Position numbers and translations under genes: made by a program. A DNA stretch of 13,987 nt from Ettlia oleoabundans (taxonomy: Eukaryota; Chlorophyta; Chlorophyceae; Chlamydomonadales), in the NCBI GenBank assembly GCA_019693395.1, contig JAAMXP010000817.1, positions 1-13,987 on the forward strand, in the 5' to 3' direction. Position 1 is the stretch's first letter, and every line of letters begins with the position of its first letter. The notes below the pieces were generated by a model. That model worked only from the letters and a program-made list of their open reading frames with translations, did no database searches and was not told where the DNA came from. Shown piece after piece: positions 1 to 10,243 of this stretch.

Positions 1-91
1 TCCAAACATCAAGGCGCTGGCACCTTGATAAAGAACAAGCATCTGTTCATTTACTGCCTGCTCGCTACAACCAGAGGCTTGTACTGCTCAC
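1..91 (-). other. 5' part of an intron of the 5'-nucleotidase gene
   Basis: The sixth visible exon ends in a GTGAGC donor (91 down to 86) that interrupts an Arg codon after the residues YAS. No acceptor that continues the protein is visible before the left edge, so this stretch is read as intron. Confidence 0.7.
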
Positions 92-2197
92 CGAGAGGCG
101 TACAATGCTTGCACAATGGGGATGGTCTTGTCGTTAGCTGTGTTCTGGATGAGGGTGGGGTAGGGTCCCAGTGCGGGGTTGGTTTCGTTTGTGGGCGGCG
201 ACACCAGGATGGGAGGCGGCTGACCGGCCACTTGTGGCTGTCCCACGGGGGCGGGCTCGCCCCAAAGCAGGGTGTGGGAATGGCCGCCTGCATGGGAGAA
301 GGGGATACAGATGCAGAGATGAGATGGGCAATGGTAGGGGGTGGATGGCCGCAGGCAACAGGAATGCTGGGGCAAGCTGGGTCAGGCAGCAGCTGATACG
401 AGAAAAGAGGAGATGTTGCATTTGTACTGTACTACACTGACGCGCACACCACTCTCGCTTCCTGCACGACAGGCATCAACAACAACCGCACGTGAACCAT
501 CAGCAAGGCCTCCCCACCCACCCACCCACCGACGATGAGGTCCACCTCGGCAGCCGCCACATCAGCAGCCAGCGCCATGTCGTCGTCATAGCCGATGTGG
601 GACAGCAGGATGATGAAATCCGCGCCCTCTGCGCGTGCGTCTGCCACACAGCCTGGCAGCGTTTCGTTGTAGGGCAGGAACTTGACTGTGGGGCCTGCAA
701 GGTATGGATGCATGGTGAGCTATGAGTACGTCATAAGATACAGTGATATGCTGTGCTGACCATCCATTTGATTGCTTCTCCATGGTGCTCCCTCCCTGCC
801 TCTGGGCGGGACATTACGGCCTAGTGCTGACCATCCAGCAGTCAAACCATCATACCATCGGGTTGTCAAGGCTTTTACCATGGGTTGCACCCAACATTTG
901 CAACACACCCAACATGGGTTGCAACCGATATAGCCAGTAAGGCTTCTCACCTGGGCTGCTGGTGTCAGGAGTGCCAACGGTAGTCAGCCCCACCACCCCC
1001 ACAGTCACGTTTGCCAGGGGCAGGTTGATGAGGGTGTAGGGCTCGATCAGGCCTTGCAGGGCAGGCTCGTCGCTGGCGTCAATGTTGCAGGAAAGTACTG
1101 GAAAAGCGCCGGAGATGTTGCCGATGAATCCGGCCGTGCCCGCGCCCTCCCCCGGGCCATTATCGAACTCGTGGTTTCCAAGCGTCTACAAGAGGAGGTT
1201 GCAGGATGTTAGTGTACAACTACGGAGGCACTTTGATTTGTGGTGGTTTCAACATCCTGAAGGTGGGTGCTGCGGCGCTCAGACATGACGCTGATACATG
1301 CAAGGGTGGAAAGTAGGTGCAGGCGGTTGACGGATGACGATGTCGCAGTGGGTGGGTGAAGGACGGCTAAGGGTGCGGCAATGCAAGCAGGCCAGCAGCA
1401 CACCAGTAGCATGGCAGCATGAGGCACGATCTTTGCAACAGCAGCAGGGTAGCGACTCACAAAGGCCTGCACCCCGATCATCTCAAGGAACCCGGGAGCG
1501 ACTTGCTCGCCGTTCTTGGTGTATACAGCATCCCACAGCGTGCCTGCAAGGGGAAAGGGCGGTGGTACATTAGCAGCCCATGAAGATTCTGGCAGGCAGG
1601 GAATCACCAGCCACTGGGCGAGCATTAACCCCAGTTAGTGAGAAATACTTCTGGGGGAGCAAGCGGGTGGATTGAGAGGCACCCAATTTGCTGACTGGCG
1701 ATCCTGTTGCTGCAAGGGACAAGTCCGCGAGCTCATGCAGGCTTTCTTCCAACCAAACCCACCAGTAAACTGGTCGCCAGCGTGCAAGACAAGGGTGTCA
1801 ACCCCGCGTGCTGCCGCTGCCTGCTTGGCAGCGTTGATTGCAGTGGCCTGCCGCGCAAAGCCGCCAAAGCATGCATCCGCATCCTCGCCGTCGCACTGGT
1901 TGCCGAAGTTACCATCCGCTGGATTAAAACTGTGAAGGTTGGGGGAGCGGCCAGCGGCACAAAAGCGGTTCGAGCAGCAGGCTAGGTGGTGGTGGTGGGT
2001 AGTGGCGGCAACAATGGCGCCGCAGCCGGATTGCTTGGCGTCCCAGCTCACCGGGCGTGGTTGTCGTTGAAGTGAATAACTTGAACCTCAATGGGCTGGG
2101 CATCCGCGAGAGTCGCTGTGAAGACGGCAAGCGCCAGGAGCAAGGCCGCCGCGGCTCGGGAGCGCGGGAATCCAAGCAGGCAACAGATGCTGGCCAT
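92..2197 (-). CDS. Secreted 5'-nucleotidase (metallophosphoesterase superfamily), six exons, 3' end off window
   Basis: Hydrolyses 5'-nucleotides to nucleoside and phosphate. Exons on the minus strand are 2052-2197, 1763-1929, 1461-1543, 951-1185, 530-694 and 92-287. Phases agree at every junction and all introns are GT-AG, giving about 330 visible residues. The start ATG at 2197 opens a hydrophobic signal peptide (Ala/Leu-rich core about 15-28, likely cleavage near ADA-Q). The family metal and catalytic motifs follow in order: HFNDNHAR (D45, H47), AGDQFTG (D101), TLGNHEFD (N136, catalytic H137), LLSHIG (H243) and GGHSHT (H268, H270). The CFGG-AR segment after motif I is also typical of the family. 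The last visible codon is split by a donor at 91, so the C-terminal substrate-binding domain is encoded left of the window. An ecto-enzyme scavenging phosphate or nucleosides is the natural inference. The UshA/CD73 family is clear; the exact substrate is not. Confidence 0.93.
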
Positions 2198-2227
2198 TGG
2201 GACCAATATGCACGCTGCAGATACCAG

Positions 2228-2235
2228 TTATATAG
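2228..2235 (-). promoter_or_regulatory. TATA-box candidate of the 5'-nucleotidase gene
   Basis: The minus strand reads CTATATAA here, about 30-37 nt upstream of the ATG at 2197. A TATA box at this distance would put the transcription start almost at the ATG, leaving a 5' UTR of only a few bases. Either the leader is very short or this box is not the one used. Confidence 0.45.
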
Positions 2236-4118
2236 TGGCGCGCCGCGTGCGTGCTGGTGCGCTCCTGTACGACGGTTCAACCTGCCCACCGGAGCAAAGC
2301 CGAACTGCCCCTATGCCCGATAGGTTGCAATGAAAGAAACGGTACATGGTTGGAGGGGGGAGCGAATATGTGCAAAGATGCGATTGATGCTGTGCCCTGC
2401 CAGCCTGGCGCCAACAGCTGCCAGGAGCAAGGAAACCACCCCAACCTGCAGGAGCCTCTGCATTCAAGCATTATCTCCTCAGATTCAGAACTAATGAGAG
2501 TTCCTAGATTTTTCACCAAACCCAGCCAGTTTCTCGACCTGGAGCAACCACCTGCCCGCTCCCCTGGCACCGCACCTCTCAGATGTCTGTGGCAGAAGCA
2601 TTGTTGTGGTTTGATGACTGCGAAAAACCATGCACAGATTGGGCTCTGCTGCGGTCATTTGTACTTATATCCAGATGATTATACCATCTGATCATGCATC
2701 TGCAGCCATGGCAGCCCTGGCACTGGCCTTGCCCTGCAACTGTACGCCAGACAACACGCAGTCCTGCCGCCACACCAATGCCTCCCAGTACTGCTCCCTT
2801 TTGCGCATGAACAGCCCGTCAGCATTCGGAAAAATTGGATTCTCTTCATTAAAGGGAGGTGCAAAAGAATAAAAATGTCACTATCACCCCTGCGGCTGTT
2901 CTCTGTGTGGGAGGCACAGGTCGTTCCTGGGATCCTGTTCGCACTTCCCTATGCGCCCGTTGGTTGCATTGTTGATTTGAGAGTTACTTTTTACTCTTAA
3001 AGTAGGCAGATGGAACCTCAATCAGCAATGTGTTTCAGCTCAGACACCACCAGTACGTCAGCGAACATGTCGCTGCAAGCCATGACGTTCCACCTTACGT
3101 TTCCCTCGCAGGTGCCTGGTTAGGTTCGGTACCAAGCCCGCCAAGGCTGGATGCTATTTTGAGTAAACGGGAATTCAACTCACCCTAACTGCACATTTAT
3201 GGTCCAGACACTGCACATGGGTCACAAATGGACCCCTCGCCACCTGGGCGCACCGAGCATGTCAGGACGTTTGGTTGTGGCATTGTCACGCACTCACTCA
3301 TACCTTGCCAAGGTGGAGTACGACTTTGCCAAACTGCTCGTACTAATAAGTCAAGGCACCGTGCATATGGCAGGAAGGTACTTTCAACTGCTCCCTTTGG
3401 CGTGCCCTCAGCCAAGAGTGGTTGCGGCAGCAGGGCCACGGCCGCTCGACGATGACGGGGCTGCAACATTCGTACATGCTACAGACCAAGTTGCATCATG
3501 CTGGATGATCCTTTCTATGCTATCTGACGGATACAGCAGCACAATTGACAGGTGCCCGATTAAAAAGCCATAAAAGTGACCGTTTGCAACCCAGTCAGAC
3601 CCATCTAGACCCAAGCAGAGGACGCGCGCTGCCCATGCTGCGACGGTGACTCTAGGGCCGGCTGCGCGCGACGGATACCCTTTCATTGAACCCACCAAAA
3701 AGTCTCCTGCCAACCGCCCGTAGCTTATTCGAGGATCAGGACGCGCCCGTCAAACACATCAGCGCTGTTGTGTCGCTCGAGGTGCTTATGTCTTGCCGCA
3801 AGGCTAGTGCCGCGACAGACGCTGATTCTCACGCATGAGTAAGCACTAGCAGTGTCTTCCTGTCCCCGGCCATGATGCACAGGCAGCCAGCTTCCGCCGC
3901 TGATGTCACCTGCCGCCCTGTCTGCCAGTTGCTGTTGTCTGTCTGCCAGAGGCCTTGTCGAGGACCACCATCACCGATTGCTTGCCCTCTGATGGTAGTG
4001 CTGCCTTCCTGTGCTCCCTGCAGTCGAATTTGAGCCCCATACAGGCATCATCGCAACGGCAAGCGGCAGCACCCACCAGTCAAGTTTGCGGGCAGTTTTT
4101 GCGACGAGCTTCACAGGC
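2236..4118. other. Divergent intergenic region between the nucleotidase and the DUF599 gene
   Basis: About 1.9 kb separates two genes that point away from each other, so it should carry both promoters and the 5' UTR of the plus-strand gene. I find no family motif in any frame. Composition is more A/T-rich around 2450-3600 than in the flanking exons. TATA-like stretches occur on the plus strand near 2868-2878 and at about 3567-3576 (CATAAAAG), the latter some 545 nt before the DUF599 ATG. None can be assigned to a start site. The longest plus-strand ORF (3199-3573, 124 residues) has no recognisable feature. A non-coding RNA or UTR exons could be present but cannot be seen from sequence alone. 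Confidence 0.6.
2709..2872 (+). CDS. Possible small Cys-containing peptide, 54 residues (weak)
   Basis: The ATG at 2709 opens a frame of 54 residues ending in TAA at 2870-2872. The N-terminus is short and hydrophobic (MAALALALPC). A Cys/Asn/Thr-rich segment follows (CNCTPDNTQSC, then further Cys residues) and the C-terminus is basic-polar. It resembles a very short secretory leader followed by a small disulphide-rich peptide, but the leader is shorter than usual. No family is recognised and no TGTAA signal follows closely. It may equally be a chance ORF or an exon fragment. Kept only because the composition differs from the shadow ORFs nearby. Confidence 0.15.
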
Positions 4119-6419
4119 ATGCAGCCCGGACAGGTCGCAGACCTTGTGATCTTCATCTGTTGTACCCTCCTGCTCCTTGCCTACACTCTCTTCTACTTCA
4201 CTGTGGGATCCTTCACCCTGCCCATAGTCAACCACCGCTTTGTCAACCTGTATGCGGTTAACCGGCAGAGCAGGGCTTCGTGGGTGCAGCAGCTGTCCAA
4301 AGGTGGGTGAGTGGGCGGCTGCAGGCTGTTCCAGGGTGGTGCAGCAGCTATCCAAACATGGATGGGTGGACAGCTAAACAGATAATCGGAATCAGGTAGC
4401 TAACAAACCGGCGCCTCTGCAAAGGTGGCATGATGCAGCAGCTGTCCAATGGCGGGATGCTTGGCCAGCTTTGTCACAGTGGGTGGCTGGCAGCCGTCTA
4501 GTGGGTGAAAAGCAGCGCAGTGAGCACGGCAGGTACAGGGGCCTATTTGAACCCACTAGATGATCAGGCGCTGTGCCCCAGGCAGTCGCCGTGTTGGCAC
4601 TGTTGCACGGTGTTTTCCATTCTGATCCAATTTGACGGTGCATATAACAAATACCACGTCGTTCACCTTCTTGCTGCAGACTCAAAAGAGGGCATCAATG
4701 CAGTGCAGGCAAGCTGTGCTTGGCAGCGGCTTGGCACCCGCATGCCTCCCAGCCAACAGCCATCCTTACTGCTCAATGAGTCGCTTATACAGGCAGTTAA
4801 GCGGCGGTTGGTTTGGTGCAGCAGTAACTGCCCTCTGTGCACCACCTCATCATCATGTTGCTCGGTTGTTGCATGTCTGCAGACGATCCGCAATCAGGTG
4901 CTGGCGGTCTCCATCCTGGCAGCCACCACTGCCCCCATGATAGCCACACTGATCAATGTAAGCTGCCACAGTCAAGCTGGCTATGTAACAGTGAATGCAA
5001 GCGGGGTAGGAGGCATTGCACCAACATGTTGTGCCAAAGAGCGGCGCCATTCGTGGCTGCACCTCCTGCTTAGCCCCGCAGCCCAATTGCAGCAGCTGGA
5101 TGGTCAATAACGCCCTCTGCCTCTCCGATTGTAAATCCACAGCCGCTGCAGCCTCTCAATCAGCCGATGTGCCTGCTACCAATGGGTCGCAGGTGATGAC
5201 CGACTCAGCCAAGCTTCAGCAGGTGGCAGAGTTTGCCAAGGTTGACCCCATCACAGACACCGCACTTGTGAGCCTGCCCTTTCTTCCTGCCTTTGGCCCC
5301 AGCTTTTCCTTCTTGCCTTGTGTTTCTCTACCTTGTTGCCCTCACCGCCAATCCACCTGCGCTCATGTCACTGCCGCCGCCGCCGCTGTAGCCCTTCCCA
5401 CACTGATGGGCCCACACTTTCTCCTCGTTGCTCAGCTTCCTTTTTGTACTTTCTTGCTGTCATCGACTTTGCCCTCATGTTGTTGCCACCCTTGCCTTCC
5501 GATGCAGTTCTCGCCGCAAGTCAAGCTGGGCATTTCCTTTGGCATCCTGCTGCTGGCTGTCATGGCCTATGCGCAGTCTGTGCGCCTGTCGGTGCACATA
5601 GGTGGGTATGATATGACATTGCATCGCTGCCCGGCACTCTGCTTTGCAGACTGCCAGGCTGCTGCCTCTGTCAGCCCACCTGCTGTAAGTATGAGAAACA
5701 ACCAGAGCCAATACTTGGCGGGAACCACAAGCACACAAGCACACGCATCACCAGCTCATTTTAGCTCTGCCTGCCTGCCTCCCTGCCTGTCCCAGTGTTT
5801 GCCTCCCTGCCCTGCCTGTCTGCTCCCTTGTCTACCTGCCTGCCTGCCTGCCCTCCCGCATTGCCACAGGGTACACGATGCGTGTGGTGGCCTCTGACCC
5901 CGCGGGCCACATCGGGCTGAGCCACCTGTCGCTCACGCTCATGCGCCGTTCGAGCCTCTACTTCGCTGTGGGTGCGTTTGATGCACTGTGGATCTACTGC
6001 CGTGAACTGCTATGATGGTGCCGGCCACTGCACAGTACAAGGCTGAATATGAATGGTCACTAGAACCGGTAAAATTTTGATGCAGCAGCCTCTTCTAGGC
6101 GGAAAGCAGGTCTTCCCCCACCCAAAACCCCAGGCCCACCCCCCCGTCTCATTCCCCGTCACTCTCCGCAGGCCTGCGGCTGTTCTTTGCGTTTGGGCCC
6201 TACGTGCTGTGGCTGCTGGGCCCCACCACGCTGCTCATAGCCACGCTGCTGGACATAGGGGCGCAGGTGTTCTTTGATGTGGTGCCTGCGGCATGGTGCG
6301 AGCTGGAGCCGGGGTCTGACGATGGGGATGGGGAGAGAGGGGGAGAGGGAGAGGGAGAGGAGGGGGCACCAGGGGCAGTAGACTCCCAGGCGGCGCTCAT
6401 GATGCATCATCGCCCTTAA
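4119..6419 (+). CDS. DUF599-family integral membrane protein, seven exons, complete
   Basis: Function of the family is unknown; it is found in plants, algae and bacteria. Exons: 4119-4302, 4680-4708, 4883-4957, 5193-5267, 5508-5601, 5870-5971 and 6172-6419. Phases close exactly and give 268 residues plus TAA. Four hydrophobic helices lie at about 9-35, 76-95, 127-150 and 188-218. Family-like features are the loop around R53-A-S-W followed by the AVQTIRN segment (69-75), the AYAQSVRL stretch at the third helix, and RSSLYFAVGLR before the last helix. After the last helix comes a short hydrophilic tail containing an acidic Gly/Glu-rich run (GEGEGEEG). The ATG at 4119 was chosen because it puts the first helix about 8 residues in. 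An in-frame ATG at 4011 would add 36 unremarkable residues. The second intron is GC-AG. The exon 4 acceptor at 5191-5192 is the least certain border. Confidence 0.86.
4284..4449 (+). repeat. Three dispersed copies of the exon 1 / donor edge in the DUF599 gene
   Basis: The 17-nt block GTGCAGCAGCTGTCCAA at 4284-4300 codes the end of exon 1 (VQQLSK). It recurs inside the following intron at 4339-4355 (one mismatch) and 4433-4449 (one mismatch). Each copy is followed by a G-rich GG-GGG-type segment. The copies even keep the reading sense (QQLSK, QQLSN). Confidence 0.75.
4709..4882 (+). other. GC-AG intron in the DUF599 gene
   Basis: The donor is CAG|GCAAGC and the acceptor is TGTCTGCAG|ACG. Splicing here joins AVQ to TIRN, rebuilding the conserved AVQT-RN motif in phase 0. 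The only nearby GT (GCA|GTGCAG) would delete V and Q of the motif and matches the donor consensus poorly. The strong match around the GC (CAG before, AAG after) is what known GC donors require. Confidence 0.8.
5767..5855 (+). repeat. Imperfect CCTG/TGCC microsatellite in an intron
   Basis: A run of degenerate TGCC/CCTG tetranucleotides fills the 3' half of the intron before exon 6 of the DUF599 gene and ends just before the acceptor at 5868-5869. It serves as a long pyrimidine-rich tract for that acceptor. Confidence 0.8.
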
Positions 6420-6454
6420 TGTTTGCAATGTGATGGCCCAGTGGTGCAAGATTG

Positions 6455-6459
6455 TTACA
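6455..6459 (-). terminator. Possible TGTAA polyadenylation signal of the minus-strand unknown gene
   Basis: The minus strand reads TGTAA here, 457 nt past the stop at 6916. It is the only such pentamer I found on this strand between the two stops. Its use would make the transcript overlap the 3' UTR of the convergent gene. Confidence 0.35.
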
Positions 6460-6510
6460 ATTGTTGTTTGCTGCATTTGGCCGTGGTATCCGATCTACCA
6501 GGTAAACGAT

Positions 6511-6515
6511 TGTAA
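6511..6515 (+). terminator. TGTAA polyadenylation signal of the DUF599 gene
   Basis: TGTAA occurs about 92 nt downstream of the TAA at 6417-6419. It is the standard chlorophyte polyadenylation signal, so cleavage is expected roughly 10-20 nt further on. Confidence 0.65.
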
Positions 6516-6915
6516 TTAGCCTGATGTTGGTCCGGCTGGCTGCAACACGGGGCGTTTACCCACAATGGAGGATCAAGCAGCAAGAGGAAGACATGTTGGG
6601 GCACACTGCTGAATGCTGATGTGATTGATCTCTGTGTTACGAGTCCACCACCAATTGTGCTGCTCTGGGACAGCCCCTGCCTGTGGCCGCAGAACCCTAC
6701 CCCTGCTGCCGCAACAGGCGACACGCAACTTCGTGCGCCTGCCAGTCTGCCCAGCTGCACGCCTCGCTGCAGTACCGCACCACCCTGCACCCGCTGCACT
6801 CCACCCCTTCCCCGCCGCACCGCCGCCCAGGTTGCTGCAGGCCACGTATGCTCAGCTGCGCTCTCCTAGCGCACGCGTCACGGGCACCAAATCTCCAACT
6901 CCATCGCAGCGGGGC

Positions 6916-9900
6916 TCAGGCACGCCGCTGCTCTCTGCTACCTGCCGCCGCTGGCGCTCCTTCTGCACCGCTCGCTGCCTGCGCCGCAAGCGCCTCCCCC
7001 ACGCTGCGGAACACGCCCGCGCTTGCCTTTTGCTCTCGAGGTGGTTTGATTTTAGACTGAGTCATCGCGGCCAGCAGATCAGGGTTGAAACCGGGCAACT
7101 GGGCTAAAAGCTCCTGCAGCTTAGCGCAAGCAAAGGAGGCCTGGCCTGCAGCCTGCAAGCCAGCACAGCACAGCTTTCAGGGTTGGATATAGCCATGTTT
7201 AGCAAGTGATGGCAGGCAGCAGCAGGAATCGGCATCAGGGCAGAGTTGGAGGTGGAAGGCAGACTGGATTGGAGAGTTGGTTGTCAGATATTGGGAGAAA
7301 GAAGGGGGCCAGCGGTGGCACATTTGTGCAACTTGGGGTCTATGCACAGGCAAAGCCCTCCAGCCAGCCCTCCAGACAGACAGACAGCCATATGCATGCA
7401 GGTGGTCGAGCAGAAAGCAGGCAGGAGACAGGTGTTTTGTCAATCAACAAGCAACCCCAATTTGTGATGCATTAACATCCTCCGCCACTCCAATCTCTCC
7501 GATTAGCCGCTCTGCCACCGTGCACAGCATGCGTAGCAGGGAGCTGTGCGCCGCCATGGCTGCTTGGACAGCGGGCGCAATGCTGCCGGCGTTCGACAGC
7601 AGCAACACTGCGGCTGTGCCTGGGGCGTGCCGCTCGAGGCGTGTTAATGGTAGGTACAGGTGGCGGCATCGCAGGCCGGACAAGGCCAATCAAGCAGGAT
7701 TCTCACTGCAGCTGCGGCCCACTGGCCCAGCACATGCGCCCAGCTGCCGGCATCATGCATAAGCAGCTGTAATCACAGGCCTACCTGCCCCTTCAGGTCC
7801 CCCAAACCCTGCCGCACTTCGAAACCCTCAGTCATCAGCTGTGCAACCGCCGCCGCGACAGCCCCGCCACGACGCACACAACGGACGGACTCTCACCACT
7901 GCCGCTTCCGGCGGACGTCGCCGCCGTTGCCGCCGCACCGGCAGAGCCGCAGCTGATTTGCAGCAGCTGTTGCAGCAGGTTTGGCCGGCCCTCCTGTTGT
8001 TCCAGCTGCAAGATGTGGAGCACGGTGCAGCAGTGAGCCCGGGCGCACTCTGCAGCTTCTTCCAAGCTGTCGCCCTGCATCCCCCGCAGCGGCAGCGCGC
8101 ACAGCGCTGGCAGGTAGAGGAGCAGCGTGCAGTCCAGCTGCCTGCAGCAGATTACTAGATTCACTGGGAAGAGGGAGAACGTCGAGAAAGGAAGGCAGGG
8201 GAGCAAAGCCACTTAGCCAGCAGTCAGCCGGTGGCATTATAACATAAGACCACCACGAACCTTGACAATGCAAACAGAAACACGCCACCACATATGCCCA
8301 TACCCAAACGTCGCACCTCTGACGCTTGGGGCTGAGCCCCCCTTCCTGCTCGCCACCTGGCAGTCCAGATCCCTCCGCCTTCCCAGCTAAAGTCTCCATG
8401 ACCACCTCCAGCAAACCTTTACAGCCGCATCTAGCAGCTCGGAGGCGTCCAAGGTTGTAAACAGCGCAGGGACCGTAGGCAGCGGTACTACAGTAGGCCG
8501 CGCTGCAGCTGGCCCCGCATCTGGTGCCGTCGTTGGCGGCTGCGTGCTACTGCCGCTGGCGCGGGGTGCCGCACCAGAACTGGTGCCCCACCGGCGCGGC
8601 CACGTTGAGCCCTTACCACACCCGCCTGCAACGCCAGTGCAGCAGGCAGCGTGTGTAAATAGCGGCACACAGTGCTGGCAGCTTGGAAGCTGGCCTGGCT
8701 GGGCGACTCAGCGCTGCCCCTTCCCCCGGTGCCGCCTGTGCTGACGCTTGTGCTGTCACCAGCCCCAGTCCTGCTGTTTCCAGTTGGCCTGCTGGTAAAG
8801 CCGCCCAAGGCTTTTGTTGCTAGCATGGCCTGACTGACGCTGTGTCGCAACAAAGTCGTAGCCAGGTTGGGTAGCGCCACGGACAGACAAAGGGCAGCTG
8901 TGCCGGGCTGGACAGTTTGAGAAGCCTGGAAGCGGCTGTGCACAGCCAGGGCGCCGCCACTCAGTGCCACGGCTCCAACCGTACATGTCACCACCGTAGC
9001 CCTTTCAGTCTGGTTGCCGGCAGCATCGGACTGAGGCAGCGCCTCGCCCTGCTGCAGCACTAAGGTGGGCACCTGGGGCAGCAGGGCCGCAAGCCGCAAC
9101 AGCGCCTCAGCAGCATAAGCTGCCACAACAGATGCCTCTTGGGGAGCGAAGTCGGGGTAGGGTTCTTCACCAAAGTCCAAGTTGCGCACGCTGGTTACCG
9201 ATTTTGCCCACAGACACAGCGCGCTTTCCCGCACCCCGGCTGTCTCACCCCAGCAGAGTCGAGGCAGGCTGGCACCACCACGGGGTTCCGAATCTCCACC
9301 GCTCCTCCCCGCCGCCTCCTGCGCTGGCGCCGCTGCCACCCCATTGCTGCTGCCGTCCTGGATTGCTGCTGCCAGCTGCTCCGCCAGCTGGTGCAGCGTG
9401 GGTGTCGTGTCCGACAGGCAGTACACGATGCGCTGCATGACGTACCGCGGCACGTCCTGCCCGCTGTGTCTAGCGCTCACAGCGTCCCGCATCACCTCTG
9501 CCGCCAGTCCCAGGTTGTACAGCTGCAGCTCCTGCCCCCAGTGACCGCCAGTTGACTGACAAGGCTCCTGGCATGCCACTGCAGCCACTCTTGGGCTGGC
9601 AGCCACCTCCACCACTCGTTCCAGCAGGCTGGCAGTACCGCCGGTGCCACCAGCTGCCGCCACCTCGTACTGCGATCGAGCGCTGTACAGCCGGTCGTCG
9701 CACAGTACCCTCGCCGCTTGCGCCACAGTGGCCAAGTCGTCACCGCTAAGCTCTGTTGTAGAGTGCTGCAGTGCTGCATACATGGCACAGTTTGTATGTG
9801 AACACTTTCTATTCAAGTTACCCTGGTCAGCTGAGAGATGGTAGATGACACCGTACTGTTGGGAAGTAATGCGGAATAAGATACTATACAACACCTCCTC

Positions 9901-10243
9901 GAAAAGGGGTGCTCTTACACCCTTTTTCTGCTAGTAAACAGGCAAAACAAGCACACAAAACGTTGGCACCATAACAACGCACCCATGCACCCATGCCCCA
10001 CCCACCTGATATGCTGCCAGGCTGCGTGTCCAGCGGTGGCGTGCAATAGGCGCGGGATGCAACGTTCACCATCCTCCGCTGCAGCCCCGGGCTGGAGGAA
10101 GCCCGGCCTGGAGGAAGCCCCAAGGTCACGATTTTAGAGAGCTCAACAGCAGCATCACGCAGGCAAGGATCGAAGTTGGCTGAGCCATGGGTCGGCAAAC
10201 CCTCGTTGAGTTCCACGAGTAGAAGATACAAACGCTCCGTCAT
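6916..10243 (-). CDS. Unrecognised multi-exon Ala/Leu-rich protein, probably helical-repeat, about 721 residues
   Basis: I do not recognise the family. One frame-consistent model is 10006-10243, 8617-9752, 8406-8539, 7897-8141, 7785-7816, 7489-7632 and 6916-7152, ending in TGA. The N-terminus begins MTERLYLLLVELNEG. The large second exon and later exons hold amphipathic Ala/Leu-rich helices (for example around LLERVVEVAAS, AAEALLRLAALLPQ and LRMLCTVAERLIG). Ser/Gly/Thr-rich linkers separate them, which suggests an ARM/HEAT-like solenoid. No signal peptide, membrane helix or catalytic motif is visible. The second-exon acceptor could be 9752 or 9830 (both in phase). The donor near 8405, the borders around 7817-7896 and the donor of the penultimate exon are uncertain. 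The in-frame ATG at 10417 would add 58 residues. The gene itself is likely; the exact protein is not settled. Confidence 0.6.

Larger units (their letters stand above)
6420..6915. other. Shared 3' region of two convergent genes
   Basis: This 496-bp stretch lies between the stop of the plus-strand DUF599 gene (6419) and the stop of the minus-strand unknown gene (6916). I see no coding motif in it; ORFs here are Pro/Cys-rich shadows. It holds a TGTAA on each strand (6511-6515 plus, 6459-6455 minus), consistent with overlapping 3' UTRs. Confidence 0.6.

Noticed and set aside
25..440. Overlapping ORFs on the plus strand
   Set aside because: They are antisense to the nucleotidase exon carrying GGHSHT and to its flanking introns.
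878..927. Short direct repeat of CATGGGTTGCA in a nucleotidase intron
   Set aside because: Only two copies of about 11 bp in low-complexity sequence; no wider duplication is seen and no function can be argued.
2970..3010. Possible hairpin (TACTTT / AAAGTA) in the intergenic region
   Set aside because: The stem is only about six A/T-rich pairs, which is expected by chance.
3199..3573. Plus-strand ORF of 124 residues in the divergent intergenic region
   Set aside because: No motif, no convincing helix or signal peptide, and an equally long open frame on the opposite strand; likely chance.
5016..5897. Plus-strand ORF of 293 residues with many Cys and Pro
   Set aside because: It reads through two DUF599 exons and the introns between them. 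The Cys/Pro/Leu-rich parts are the intronic pyrimidine tract and CCTG repeat.
8488..9894. Taking the 468-residue minus-strand ORF as a complete single-exon gene
   Set aside because: Its first residues and last about 45 residues look like intron read-through. A GTAAGG donor at 8616 and further phase-compatible exons downstream indicate a multi-exon gene.
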